NCBI GenBank assembly: GCA_030063045.1
Contig: JAQSEB010000032.1
Span: forward strand, 434,001-498,000
Source of the DNA: Pratylenchus scribneri
Taxonomy: Eukaryota; Nematoda; Chromadorea; Rhabditida; Pratylenchidae
Length of the DNA stretch: 64,000 nucleotides
Direction of reading: 5' to 3'
Part shown: positions 27,301 to 36,883 of the stretch, one piece after another
Layout of the letters: each line of letters starts with the position of its first letter
How positions within the stretch are numbered: the stretch's first letter is position 1
Made by a program: the position numbers and the translations under genes
Notes under the pieces: generated by a model
Told to the model about the DNA's origin: nothing
Database searches by the model: none
What the model saw: the letters and a program-made list of their open reading frames with translations, nothing else

Positions 27301-28060
27301 AGGGTATTTTTGACATGTTTTAATTCAGGATTTGAATTTTTTGAAATTCTTTTATCAGAATCATATTTTCCATCAAAAAATACAGTCCTATATTTTTTAT
27401 TTTGTTAATATACCCTCATATTGATTTTTTATGAATTTCTAAAAAAACCCCCCCAAATTCAATTATGCCTAGGGTATATTTGACATTTTCTGGACTAGGA
27501 TTTGAATTTTTTGAAATTCTTTTAATAGAATCATATTCTCCATCAAAAAATACAGTCCTATATTTTTTATTTTGTTAATATATCCTCATATTGATTTTTT
27601 ATGAATTTCTAAAAAATACCCTCCAAATTCAATTATGCCTAGGGTATATTTGACATGTTTTAATTCAGGATTTGAATTTTTTGAAATTCTTTTAATAGAA
27701 TCATATTCTCCATCAAAAAATACAGTCCTATATTTTTTATTTTATTAATATACCCTCATATTGATTTTTTATGAATTTCTAAAAAAAACCCCCCAAATTC
27801 AATTATGCCTAGGGTATATTTGACATTTTCTGGACTAGGATTTGAATTTTTTGAAATTCTTTTAATAGAATCATATTCTCCATCAAAAAATACAGTCCTA
27901 TATTTTTTATTTTGTTAATATATCCTCATATTGATTTTTTATGAATTTCTAAAAAATACCCTCCAAATTCAATTATGCCTAGGGTATATTTGACATGTTT
28001 TAATTCAGGATTTGAATTTTTTGAAATTCTTTTAATAGAATCATATTCTCCATCAAAAAA
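17247..28060. repeat. sat2 array, alpha/beta mosaic zone
   Basis: About 63 monomers in which alpha (CAGTCCTATATTTTTTATTT) and beta (AAGCCTATCTTTTTTTAGAT) types are mixed singly and in short runs. Many monomers are chimeric, with an alpha tail and beta spacer or the reverse. The GGGTATTTTTGAC variant marks positions 17241, 20312, 21333, 23208, 24229, 26104 and 27300. The ATATTAATTATTTTC spacer recurs near 17727, 18235, 20797, 21812, 22330, 23693, 24541 and 25066. An intermediate CCCCATTACTGATT motif occurs near 22297 and 25022. Confidence 0.9.
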
Positions 28061-30419
28061 TACAAGCCTATCTTTTTTTAGATTTTTAAAATACCCTCAT
28101 ATTGATTTTTTATGAATTTCTAAAAAATGGCCCCAAAATTCAATTATGCCTAGGGTATATATGACATATATTGAGCCAGAATTTGAATTTAACGAATTTC
28201 TTTTAATAGAATCATATTCTGCATTAAAAAACACATGCCTATCTTTTTTTAGATTTTTAAAATACCCTCATATTGATTTTTTACGAATTTCTAAAAAATG
28301 GCCCCAAAATTCAATTATGCCTAGGGTATATTTGACATTTTTTAGTTCAGGATTTGAATTTTTTGAAATTCTTTTTATAGAATCATATTCTCCATCAAAA
28401 AATACAAGCCTATCTTTTTTTAGATTTTTAAAATACCCTCATATTGATTTTTTATGAATTTCTATAAAATGGCCCCAAAATTCAATTATGCCTAGGGTAT
28501 ATTTGACATGTTTTAGTTCAGGATTTGAATTTTTTGAAATTCTTTTAATAGAATCATATTCTCCATCAAAAAATACAAGCCTATCTTTTTTTAGATTTTT
28601 AAAATACCCTCATATTGATTTTTTATGAATTTCTAAAAAATGGCCCCAAAATTCAATTATGCCTAGGGTATATTTGACATTTTTTAGTTCAGGATTTGAA
28701 TTTTTTGAAATTCTTTTAATTGAATCATATTCTCCATCAAAAAATACAAGCCAATCTTTTTTTAGATTTTTAAAATACCCTCATATTGATTTTTTATGAA
28801 TTTCTAAAAAATGGCCCCAAAATTCAATTATGCCTAGGGTATATTTGTCATGTTTTAGTTCAGGATTTGAATTTTTTGAAATTATTTTTATAGAATCATA
28901 TTCTCCATCAAAAAATACAAGCCTATCTTTTTTTAGATTTTTAAAATACCCTCATATTGATTTTTTATGAATTTCTATAAAATGGCCCCAAAATTCAATT
29001 ATGCCTAGGGTATATATGACATATATTGAGCCAGAATTTGAATTTAACGAATTTCTTTTAATAGAATCATATTCTGCATTAAAAAACACATGCCTATCTT
29101 TTTTTAGATTTTTAAAATACCCTCATATTGATTTTTTACGAATTTCTAAAAAATGGCCCCAAAATTCAATTATGCCTAGGGTATATTTGACATTTTTTAG
29201 TTCAGGATTTGAATTTTTTGAAATTCTTTTTATAGAATCATATTCTCCATCAAAAAATACAAGCCTATCTTTTTTTAGATTTTTAAAATACCCTCATATT
29301 GATTTTTTATGAATTTCTATAAAATGGCCCCAAAATTCAATTATGCCTAGGGTATATTTGACATGTTTTAGTTCAGGATTTGAATTTTTTGAAATTCTTT
29401 TAATAGAATCATATTCTCCATCAAAAAATACAAGCCTATCTTTTTTTAGATTTTTAAAATACCCTCATATTGATTTTTTATGAATTTCTAAAAAATGGCC
29501 CCAAAATTCAATTATGCCTAGGGTATATATGACATATATTAAGCCAGAATTTGAATTTAACGAATTTCTTTTAATAGAATCATATTCTGCATTAAAAAAC
29601 ACATGCCTATCTTTTTTTAGATTTTTAAAATACCCTCATATTGATTTTTTATGAATTTCTAAAAAATGGCCCCAAAATTCAATTATGCCTAGGGTATATT
29701 TGACATTTTTTAGTTCAGGATTTGAATTTTTTGAAATTCTTTTTATAGAATCATATTCTGCATTAAAAAACACATGCCTATCTTTTTTTAGATTTTTAAA
29801 ATACCCTCATATTGATTTTTTATGAATTTCTAAAAAATGGCCCCAAAATTCAATTATGCCTAGGGTATATTTGTCATGTTTTAGTTCAGGATTTGAATTT
29901 TTTGAAATTCTTTTAATAGAATCATATTCTCCATCAAAAAATACAAGCCTATCTTTTTTTAGATTTTTAAAATACCCCCTTACTGATTTTTTATGAATTT
30001 CTAAAAAATGGCCCCAAAATTCAATTATGCCTAGGGTATATTTGACATTTTTTAGTTCAGGATTTGAATTTTTTGAAATTCTTTTTATAGAATCATATTC
30101 TCCATCAAAAAATACAAGCCTATCTTTTTTTAGATTTTTAAAATACCCTCATATTGATTTTTTATGAATTTCTATAAAATGGCCCCAAAATTCAATTATG
30201 CCTAGGGTATATTTGACATGTTTTAGTTCAGGATTTGAATTTTTTGAAATTCTTTTAATAGAATCATATTCTCCATCAAAAAATACAAGCCTATCTTTTT
30301 TTAGATTTTTAAAATACCCTCATATTGATTTTTTATGAATTTCTAAAAAATGGCCCCAAAATTCAATTATGCCTAGGGTATATATGACATATATTGAGCC
30401 AGAATTTGAATTTAACGAA
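28061..30419. repeat. sat2 beta block before insert 1
   Basis: About 14 beta monomers. A rare TTTTTTACGAATTTC variant (ACG in place of ATG) occurs at about 28280 and 29135, 855 bp apart (five monomers). The stretch 28124-28671 matches 28979-29526. Near 29973 one monomer already has the CCCCCTTACTGATT motif typical of the gamma zone 9 kb further on. The block ends inside a type V monomer at TTTAACGAA, where the foreign insert begins. Confidence 0.92.
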
Positions 30420-30915
30420 TTATATTCAATATAAAAAGAAATGTCACATGCTTTTTGGGGTATAATAAGGTTCCGGATGAGAGTTGGGGGATGGGACCTG
30501 GAAAACTACATCCAGTTAGGGCACAAATTAATGAATTTAAACATGGTTTGGTTTGAAGTTGGATTTGGCCACATGGTTAGCAGAGGGGGAAAACCGGTTT
30601 TTGGACTTAGAATTTGACCGAATTTTTTACATTTTCGTTCATAACTTTTTTCTGGGTGGATATTTTGAAAAGCTTTATAGCCTAAGACCCGCCCCAAAGT
30701 GGGGGCTTCAAAATGGTATATAGCATGTTTGGGTGCGCAACTTGGCCTAGGAGGAGTTCGTTAAGTTCTATGCGCAGGTCATGATTTGGCCATATCCCGC
30801 CCCAGAGCTAAGCCTATAGTGGATGTGGGAATTGGAATGTGAAAATTGGGACTCGAGGGTTTTCGGCCATGGCGAATTCAAATATGTCATTTGTTTTTTG
30901 ATCTGCGTAACGGGT

Positions 30916-31700
30916 GGTTTGCAAACCGGTTCAAGAAAAGTCAAAAAATGGAAATTTAGTCGGAATGATGTGAAAATTTAGATTTTGAGGTTTTCGAGTA
31001 TGGAGAATTCAAAAATGTCAATAGTTTTGAGCTGCGCTTAAGGAGTGGTTTGCAAACCGGTTCAAAACATGTCGAAAAATGTGAATATGGGTGGATTGAA
31101 ATGAAATTTGGGATTTTGGGGTTTTCGAATACGGAGAATTCAAATAAGACATTAGTTTTATGACGCGCGCAAGATATGGTTTGCAAACCGGTTCAAAAAA
31201 AGTCCAAAAATGGAAATTTTGTCAGAAAGAAGTGAAAATTGGGATTTGGAGGTTTTCGAATATGAGTAATTCGAATTTAATAATAGTTTTGTGATTTGAT
31301 AAAAACCGGTTTACAAACCGGTTCCAAAATTCGCACACGACCTATAGAATGGCTGGCGAGCGGAGCGAGCCTGCACACGACCTAAAGAATGGCTGACGAG
31401 CGGAGCGAGCCTGTTTGCAAACCGGTTCAAAATAGTTCAAAAATGGAAATATGAGCGGATTGAGGTGAAAATTGGGATTCAGGGGTTATCGAATATGGAG
31501 AATTCAAAAATGATATTGGTTTAATGCTCCGCGCAAAGAGTGGTTTGCAAACCGGATTAAAATGGAAATTTTTATCGGATTGAAGTGAAAATTGGGATTC
31601 TGGGGTTTTCGGGTAGGGATAATTCAAAAATAATTTTCATTTTATGATCTATGAAAAAGATGGTTTGCAAACCGGTACAAAAAATTTCTAAAATAGGGAA
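30916..31700. repeat. ~131-bp internal tandem repeat of the long element (insert 1)
   Basis: Boxes of GGTTTGCAAACCGGTT or close variants start at 30916, 31047, 31178, 31308, 31412, 31542 and 31662, mostly 130-131 bp apart. Each is followed by TCAAAAAATGGAAAT, GTGAAAATTGGGATT and GGTTTTCGAATATGGAGAAT. The box joins two perfect palindromes, GGTTTGCAAACC and AACCGGTT. Two GCGAGCGGAGCGAGC units (31356, 31396) sit between boxes four and five, shifting the phase. Short minus-strand frames here are repeat by-products. Confidence 0.9.
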
Positions 31701-31704
31701 AAAA

Positions 31705-31936
31705 GCGGGCGAGCGAAGCGAGCCTGCACACGACCTAAAGAAGGGCTGGCGAGCGAAGCGAGCCTTCTCACAACCTTCAAAAAAAGAGGGCGAGCGAAGC
31801 GAGCCTGCCCACGACCTGGGAAAAAGCGGGCGAGCGAAGCGAGGCTGCCCACGACTTGTGAAAAAGCGGGCGAGCGAAGCAAGCCTGCTCTCGACCTGTG
31901 AAAAAGCAGGCGAGCGAAGCGAGCCTGCTCACGACC
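31705..31936. repeat. ~40-bp GCGAGCGAAGCGAGC repeat, six units (long element, insert 1)
   Basis: Units start at 31709, 31749, 31790, 31830, 31870 and 31910. Each is GCGAGCGAAGCGAGC plus CTGCNCACGACCT-like linker and an A-rich spacer. The core is itself a direct repeat of GCGAGC separated by GAA. Units four and five carry substitutions (GCGAGGC, GCAAGC). The overlapping frames on both strands (96 and 119 residues, low-complexity) reflect a GC-rich repeat without stops, not genes. Confidence 0.9.
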
Positions 31937-31975
31937 TTTAAATAATTTCAAAGTCCGAATCCCTAGGGTAGGTCG

Positions 31976-31993
31976 AACGCGCCTTGGCGCGTT
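31976..31993. other. Perfect hairpin near 3' end of the long element (insert 1)
   Basis: AACGCGCC, a TT loop, then GGCGCGTT: an 8-bp perfect GC-rich stem, preceded by CCCTAGGGTAGGTCG. It lies 104 bp before the CTAG end. Helitron terminal hairpins are usually much nearer the end. It could still be a replication terminator of a divergent type, or a transcription-stop structure. The same hairpin is kept in the short copy despite divergence around it, which suggests that it matters. Confidence 0.7.
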
Positions 31994-32597
31994 AACATGA
32001 ACAGAAGGTTGTAATCCCTCCCGAAATCTTACCAAATCCTTCCCCACATATTCCTTACACCCACTTCCCTTACGCCCACTTCCCTAACGTCCACTAGTTC
32101 TATATAATATAAAAAGCTATGTCAGTCACATGGTTTTTGAGGTATAATAAGGTTCGGGTTGGGTGTCCGGAGGTGGGACTTGGAAAAATGCATCAGGAAT
32201 GCACGCTTATAGATGAATATGGACATGGTTTGGTTTGAGGTTGAGTTTGGCCAGGTGGTTAGCAGAGGGGGAAAACCGGTTTTTGGACTTTGAATTTGGC
32301 CGCATTTTTTACATTTTCATTCATAACTTTTTTGTATATGAATATTTTGAAATGTTTTATAGCCTAAGACCCGCACCCAAGTGGGGGCTTCAAAATGGTA
32401 TAGAGCATGTTTGGCTGCGCAGCTTGGCCTAGGAGGAGTTTGTTAACTTCTATGCGCAAGTCATGATTTGGCCATGTTCCGCCCCAGAGCTAAGCCTATA
32501 GTGGAAGTAGGAATTGGAACATGAAAATTGGGACTCGGGGGTTTTTGGCCATGGCGAATTCAAATATCACATCAGTTTTTTGATTCGCGCAACCGGG

Positions 32598-33010
32598 GGT
32601 TTGCAAACCGGTTCAAAAAAGTTAAAAAATGGAAATATGAGCGGATTGCGGTGAAAATTGGGATTCAGAGGTTTTCGAGTATGAAGAATTCAAAAATGAT
32701 AATGGTTTTAAAATCCGCGCAAAGGGTGGTTTGCAAACCGGTTCAAAAAAATGTCAAAAAATGAAAATTTTTGCGGAATTGGATGAAAATTGAAATTTGG
32801 GGGTTTTCAACTATGGGGAATTCAAAAATGATATTGGTTTAATGCTCCGCGCAAAGAGTGGTTTGCAAACCGGTTTAAAATGGAAATTTTTATCGGATGA
32901 AGTGAAAATTGGGATTCTGCGGTTTTCGGGTAGGGAGAATTCAAAAATGATTTTCATTTTATGATCTATGAAAAAGGTGGTTTGCAAACCGGTTCAAAAA
33001 ATTTCTAAAA
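32598..33010. repeat. ~131-bp internal tandem repeat of the short element (insert 1)
   Basis: Four boxes of GGTTTGCAAACCGGTT start at 32598, 32728, 32860 and 32979 (spacings 130, 132 and 119 bp). The last, shorter interval is also the last interval in the long copy (31542 to 31662, 120 bp). Gain or loss of whole repeat units inside the array accounts for much of the length difference between the two element copies. Confidence 0.88.
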
Positions 33011-33019
33011 TAGGGAAAA

Positions 33020-33170
33020 AAGCGGGCGAGCGAAGCGAGCCTGCACCCGACCTAAAGAAGGGCGGGCGAGCGAAGCGAGCCTCCACACGACCTAAAGAGC
33101 GGGCGAGCGAAGCGAGCCTGCAAACAACCTAAAGATGCTGGCGAGCGAAGCGAGCCTGCACGCGACCACT
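33020..33170. repeat. ~40-bp GCGAGCGAAGCGAGC repeat, four units (short element, insert 1)
   Basis: Units start at 33026, 33066, 33103 and 33141, with linkers of the CTGCACNCGACCTAAAGA type. This is the same position relative to the 131-bp repeat and the hairpin as in the long element, with fewer units. Confidence 0.88.
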
Positions 33171-33207
33171 AAATAATTTCCAAAATCCGAAATCCTAGGG
33201 TAGGTCA

Positions 33208-33225
33208 AACGCGCCTTGGCGCGTT
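33208..33225. other. Perfect hairpin near 3' end of the short element (insert 1)
   Basis: The sequence AACGCGCC-TT-GGCGCGTT is identical to that at 31976-31993, and again lies 104 bp before the CTAG terminus at 33329. The flanks differ slightly (GGTCAAACG against GGTCGAACG). Confidence 0.7.
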
Positions 33226-33329
33226 ATCATCCCTCAGAAGGCTGTTATCCCTACCGCCTTTTCCCAAATCATTCCCACGTATTCCTTACATCCACTTCCC
33301 CTACGCCCCACTTCCCTTACGTCCACTAG

Positions 33330-35205
33330 TTTCTTTTAATAGAATCATATTTTGCATTAAAAAACACATGCCTATCTTTTTTTAGATTTTTAAAATACCC
33401 TCATATTGATTTTTTATGAATTTCTAAAAAATGGCCCCAAAATTCAATTATGCCTAGGGTATATTTGACATTTTTTAGTTCAGGATTTGAATTTTTTGAA
33501 ATTCTTTTTATAGAATCATATTCTGCATTAAAAAACACATGCCTATCTTTTTTTAGATTTTTAAAATACCCTCATATTGATTTTTTATGAATTTCTAAAA
33601 AATGGCCCCAAAATTCAATTATGCCTAGGGTATATTTGACATTTTTTAGTTCAGGATTTGAATTTTTTGAAATTCTTTTTATAGAATCATATTCTCCATC
33701 AAAAAATACAAGCCTATCTTTTTTTAGATTTTTAAAATACCCTCATATTGATTTTTTATGAATTTCTATAAAATGGCCCCAAAATTCAATTATGCCTAGG
33801 GTATATTTGACATGTTTTAGTTCAGGATTTGAATTTTTTGAAATTCTTTTTATAGAATCATATTCTGCATTAAAAAACACATGCCTATCTTTTTTTAGAT
33901 TTTTAAAATACCCTCATATTGATTTTTTATGAATTTCTAAAAAATGGCCCCAAAATTCAATTATGCCTAGGGTATATATGACATATATTAAGCCAGAATT
34001 TGAATTTAACGAATTTCTTTTAATAGAATCATATTCTGCATTAAAAAACACATGCCTATCTTTTTTTAGATTTTTAAAATACCCTCATATTGATTTTTTA
34101 TGAATTTCTAAAAAATGGCCCCAAAATTCAATTATGCCTAGGGTATATTTGACATTTTTTAGTTCAGGATTTGAATTTTTTGAAATTCTTTTTATAGAAT
34201 CATATTCTGCATTAAAAAACACATGCCTATCTTTTTTTAGATTTTTAAAATACCCTCATATTGATTTTTTATGAATTTCTAAAAAATGGCCCCAAAATTC
34301 AATTATGCCTAGGGTATATTTGTCATGTTTTAGTTCAGGATTTGAATTTTTTGAAATTCTTTTTATAGAATCATATTCTCCATCAAAAAATACAAGCCTA
34401 TCTTTTTTTAGATTTTTAAAATACCCTCATATTGATTTTTTATGAATTTCTATAAAATGGCCCCAAAATTCAATTATGCCTAGGGTATATTTGACATTTT
34501 CTGGGCTAGGATTTGAATTTTTTGAAATTCTTTTTATAGAATCATATTCTCCATCAAAAAATACAAGCCTATCTTTTTTTAGATTTTTAAAATACCCTCA
34601 TATTGATTTTTTATGAATTTCTATAAAATGGCCCCAAAATTCAATTATGCCTAGGGTATATTTGACATTTACTGGACTAGGATTTGAATTTTTTGAAATT
34701 CTTTTTATAGAATCATATTCCTCATCAAAAAATACAGTCCTATATTTTTTATTTTCTTAATATACCCTCATATTGATTTTTTATGATTTTCTAAAAAAAC
34801 CCCCAAATTCAATTATGCCTAGGGTATATTTGACATTTTCTGGGCTAGGATTTGAATTTTTTGAAATTCTTTTTATAGAATCATATTCCTCATCAAAAAA
34901 TACAGTCCTATATTTTTTATTTTGTTAATATACCCTCATATTGATTTTTTATGAATTTCTAAAAAATACCCCCCAAATTCAATTATGCCTAGGGTATATT
35001 TGACATTTTCTGGGCTAGGATTTGAATTTTTTGAAATTCTTTTAATAGAATCATATTCTCCATTAAAAAATACAGTCCTATATTTTTTATTTTGTTAATA
35101 TACCCTCATATTGATTTTTTATGAATTTCTAAAAAATGGCCCCAAAATTCAATTATGCCTAGGGTATATATGACATATATTGAGCCAGAATTTGAATTTA
35201 ACGAA
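33330..35205. repeat. sat2 array between the two inserts
   Basis: Eleven monomers (1876 bp). Satellite resumes at TTTCTTTTAATAG, exactly in phase with the broken type V monomer. Monomers to about 34720 are beta. About 34721-35100 is alpha-like (CAGTCCTATATTTTTTATTT, CCCC spacers), with TTTCTGGGCTAGG heads near 34500, 34840 and 35000. A single 101-bp beta piece then leads to the second insertion point. Confidence 0.93.
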
Positions 35206-35701
35206 TTATATTCAATATAAAAAGAAATGTCACATGCTTTTTGGGGTATAATAAGGTTCCGGATGAGAGTTGGGGGATGGGACCTGGAAAACTACATCCA
35301 GTTAGGGCACAAATTAATGAATTTAAACATGGTTTGGTTTGAAGTTGGATTTGGCCACATGGTTAGCAGAGGGGGAAAACCGGTTTTTGGACTTAGAATT
35401 TGACCGAATTTTTTACATTTTCGTTCATAACTTTTTTCTGGGTGGATATTTTGAAAAGCTTTATAGCCTAAGACCCGCCCCAAAGTGGGGGCTTCAAAAT
35501 GGTATATAGCATGTTTGGGTGCGCAACTTGGCCTAGGAGGAGTTCGTTAAGTTCTATGCGCAGGTCATGATTTGGCCATATCCCGCCCCAGAGCTAAGCC
35601 TATAGTGGATGTGGGAATTGGAATGTGAAAATTGGGACTCGAGGGTTTTCGGCCATGGCGAATTCAAATATGTCATTTGTTTTTTGATCTGCGTAACGGG
35701 T

Positions 35702-36486
35702 GGTTTGCAAACCGGTTCAAGAAAAGTCAAAAAATGGAAATTTAGTCGGAATGATGTGAAAATTTAGATTTTGAGGTTTTCGAGTATGGAGAATTCAAAA
35801 ATGTCAATAGTTTTGAGCTGCGCTTAAGGAGTGGTTTGCAAACCGGTTCAAAACATGTCGAAAAATGTGAATATGGGTGGATTGAAATGAAATTTGGGAT
35901 TTTGGGGTTTTCGAATACGGAGAATTCAAATAAGACATTAGTTTTATGACGCGCGCAAGATATGGTTTGCAAACCGGTTCAAAAAAAGTCCAAAAATGGA
36001 AATTTTGTCAGAAAGAAGTGAAAATTGGGATTTGGAGGTTTTCGAATATGAGTAATTCGAATTTAATAATAGTTTTGTGATTTGATAAAAACCGGTTTAC
36101 AAACCGGTTCCAAAATTCGCACACGACCTATAGAATGGCTGGCGAGCGGAGCGAGCCTGCACACGACCTAAAGAATGGCTGACGAGCGGAGCGAGCCTGT
36201 TTGCAAACCGGTTCAAAATAGTTCAAAAATGGAAATATGAGCGGATTGAGGTGAAAATTGGGATTCAGGGGTTATCGAATATGGAGAATTCAAAAATGAT
36301 ATTGGTTTAATGCTCCGCGCAAAGAGTGGTTTGCAAACCGGATTAAAATGGAAATTTTTATCGGATTGAAGTGAAAATTGGGATTCTGGGGTTTTCGGGT
36401 AGGGATAATTCAAAAATAATTTTCATTTTATGATCTATGAAAAAGATGGTTTGCAAACCGGTACAAAAAATTTCTAAAATAGGGAA
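35702..36486. repeat. ~131-bp internal tandem repeat of the long element (insert 2)
   Basis: Copy of the 30916-31700 repeat with the same seven boxes and the same interruption by two GC-rich units. Its presence in both inserts shows that the internal array existed before the segmental duplication. Confidence 0.88.
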
Positions 36487-36761
36487 AAAAGCGGGCGAGC
36501 GAAGCGAGCCTGCACACGACCTAAAGAAGGGCTGGCGAGCGAAGCGAGCCTTCTCACAACCTTCAAAAAAAGAGGGCGAGCGAAGCGAGCCTGCCCACGA
36601 CCTGGGAAAAAGCGGGCGAGCGAAGCGAGGCTGCCCACGACTTGTGAAAAAGCGGGCGAGCGAAGCAAGCCTGCTCTCGACCTGTGAAAAAGCAGGCGAG
36701 CGAAGCGAGCCTGCTCACGACCTTTAAATAATTTCAAAGTCCGAATCCCTAGGGTAGGTCG

Positions 36762-36779
36762 AACGCGCCTTGGCGCGTT
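36762..36779. other. Perfect hairpin near 3' end of the long element (insert 2)
   Basis: AACGCGCC-TT-GGCGCGTT, the duplicate of 31976-31993. The fourth member of the set is at 37994-38011 in the short element. Confidence 0.7.
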
Positions 36780-36883
36780 AACATGAACAGAAGGTTGTAA
36801 TCCCTCCCGAAATCTTACCAAATCCTTCCCCACATATTCCTTACACCCACTTCCCTTACGCCCACTTCCCTAACGTCCACTAG

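Larger units (their letters stand above)
30420..32097 (+). mobile_element. Helitron-like non-autonomous element, long copy (insert 1)
   Basis: A 1678-bp element starting TTATATTCAATATAAAAAG and ending CGTCCACTAG. With its partner it splits the satellite string TTTAACGAA/TTTCTTTTAATAG between A and T. Target duplication is absent or at most 2 bp of T, and the ends are not inverted repeats. Inside are a conserved 5' region (GGTATAATAAGGTTC, GCCTAAGACCCGC, GCCCCAGAGCTAAGCCTATA), seven GGTTTGCAAACCGGTT-type boxes, eight GCGAGCGRAGCGAGC units and a hairpin 104 bp from the end. CTAG before T and an A/T target are Helitron traits. However, canonical Helitrons start TC and have the hairpin about 10-12 bp from the end, so the class is tentative. 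No Rep/helicase frame is present. Confidence 0.55.
32098..33329 (+). mobile_element. Helitron-like non-autonomous element, short copy (insert 1)
   Basis: A 1232-bp diverged relative of the preceding element, in direct orientation and joined to its CTAG end. It starts TTCTATATAATATAAAAAG (or TC one base later) and ends CGTCCACTAG, followed by satellite T. It shares the 5' region, four 131-bp-type repeat boxes (32598, 32728, 32860, 32979), four GCGAGCGAAGCGAGC units and the same hairpin. It differs from the long copy by many substitutions and by fewer internal repeats, so the two copies are old relatives. No coding capacity is recognisable. Head-to-tail pairing could come from a concatemer or from insertion of one element next to the other. 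Confidence 0.55.
30314..34554. repeat. Large duplication containing insert 1 (copy 1 of 2)
   Basis: This 4241-bp block matches 35100-39340 at a constant offset of 4786 bp. It holds ~100 bp of left satellite, the whole 2910-bp insert and about seven right-hand monomers, including the private CATATTTTGCATT variant just after the insert. I saw only two substitutions, T32412 against G37198 and T33291 against C38077. Limits are A30313/T35099 on the left and C34555/T39341 on the right. Insertion came first and duplication later. Confidence 0.9.
35206..36883 (+). mobile_element. Helitron-like element, long copy (insert 2)
   Basis: Duplicate of 30420-32097 at an offset of 4786 bp, with no difference that I saw. 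It has the same start (TTATATTCAATATAAAAAG), the same CTAG end and the same broken target. Internal 131-bp repeat boxes start at 35702, 35833, 35964, 36094, 36198, 36328 and 36448. The GCGAGCGAAGCGAGC units span 36491-36722. It arose by segmental duplication of the array, not by a new insertion. Confidence 0.55.

Noticed and set aside
30506..30697. 63-residue minus-strand frame in the element, with copy at 35292-35483, and 65- and 78-residue frames at 32235-32764
   Set aside because: No recognisable domain, short length, and no conservation of frame that I could see between the diverged long and short element copies. The element appears non-coding.
31651..32047. Overlapping frames of 96 (plus) and 119 (minus) residues with repeated GERSEPAHD-like and ARFARPLF-like text
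   Set aside because: Both strands are open at once over a 40-bp GC-rich repeat, the usual sign of stop-poor repeat DNA and not of a gene. The same applies to the copies at 36437-36833.
30420..33329. LTR retrotransposon with the two similar copies as LTRs
   Set aside because: The copies are directly adjacent with no internal coding region, primer-binding site or polypurine tract. They differ in length and sequence, do not start TG or end CA, and show no 4-6-bp target duplication.
30420..33329. TIR DNA transposon or MITE
   Set aside because: The reverse complement of the CGTCCACTAG end does not match the TTATATTCAATAT or TTCTATATAAT start, and no target-site duplication longer than 2 bp exists.
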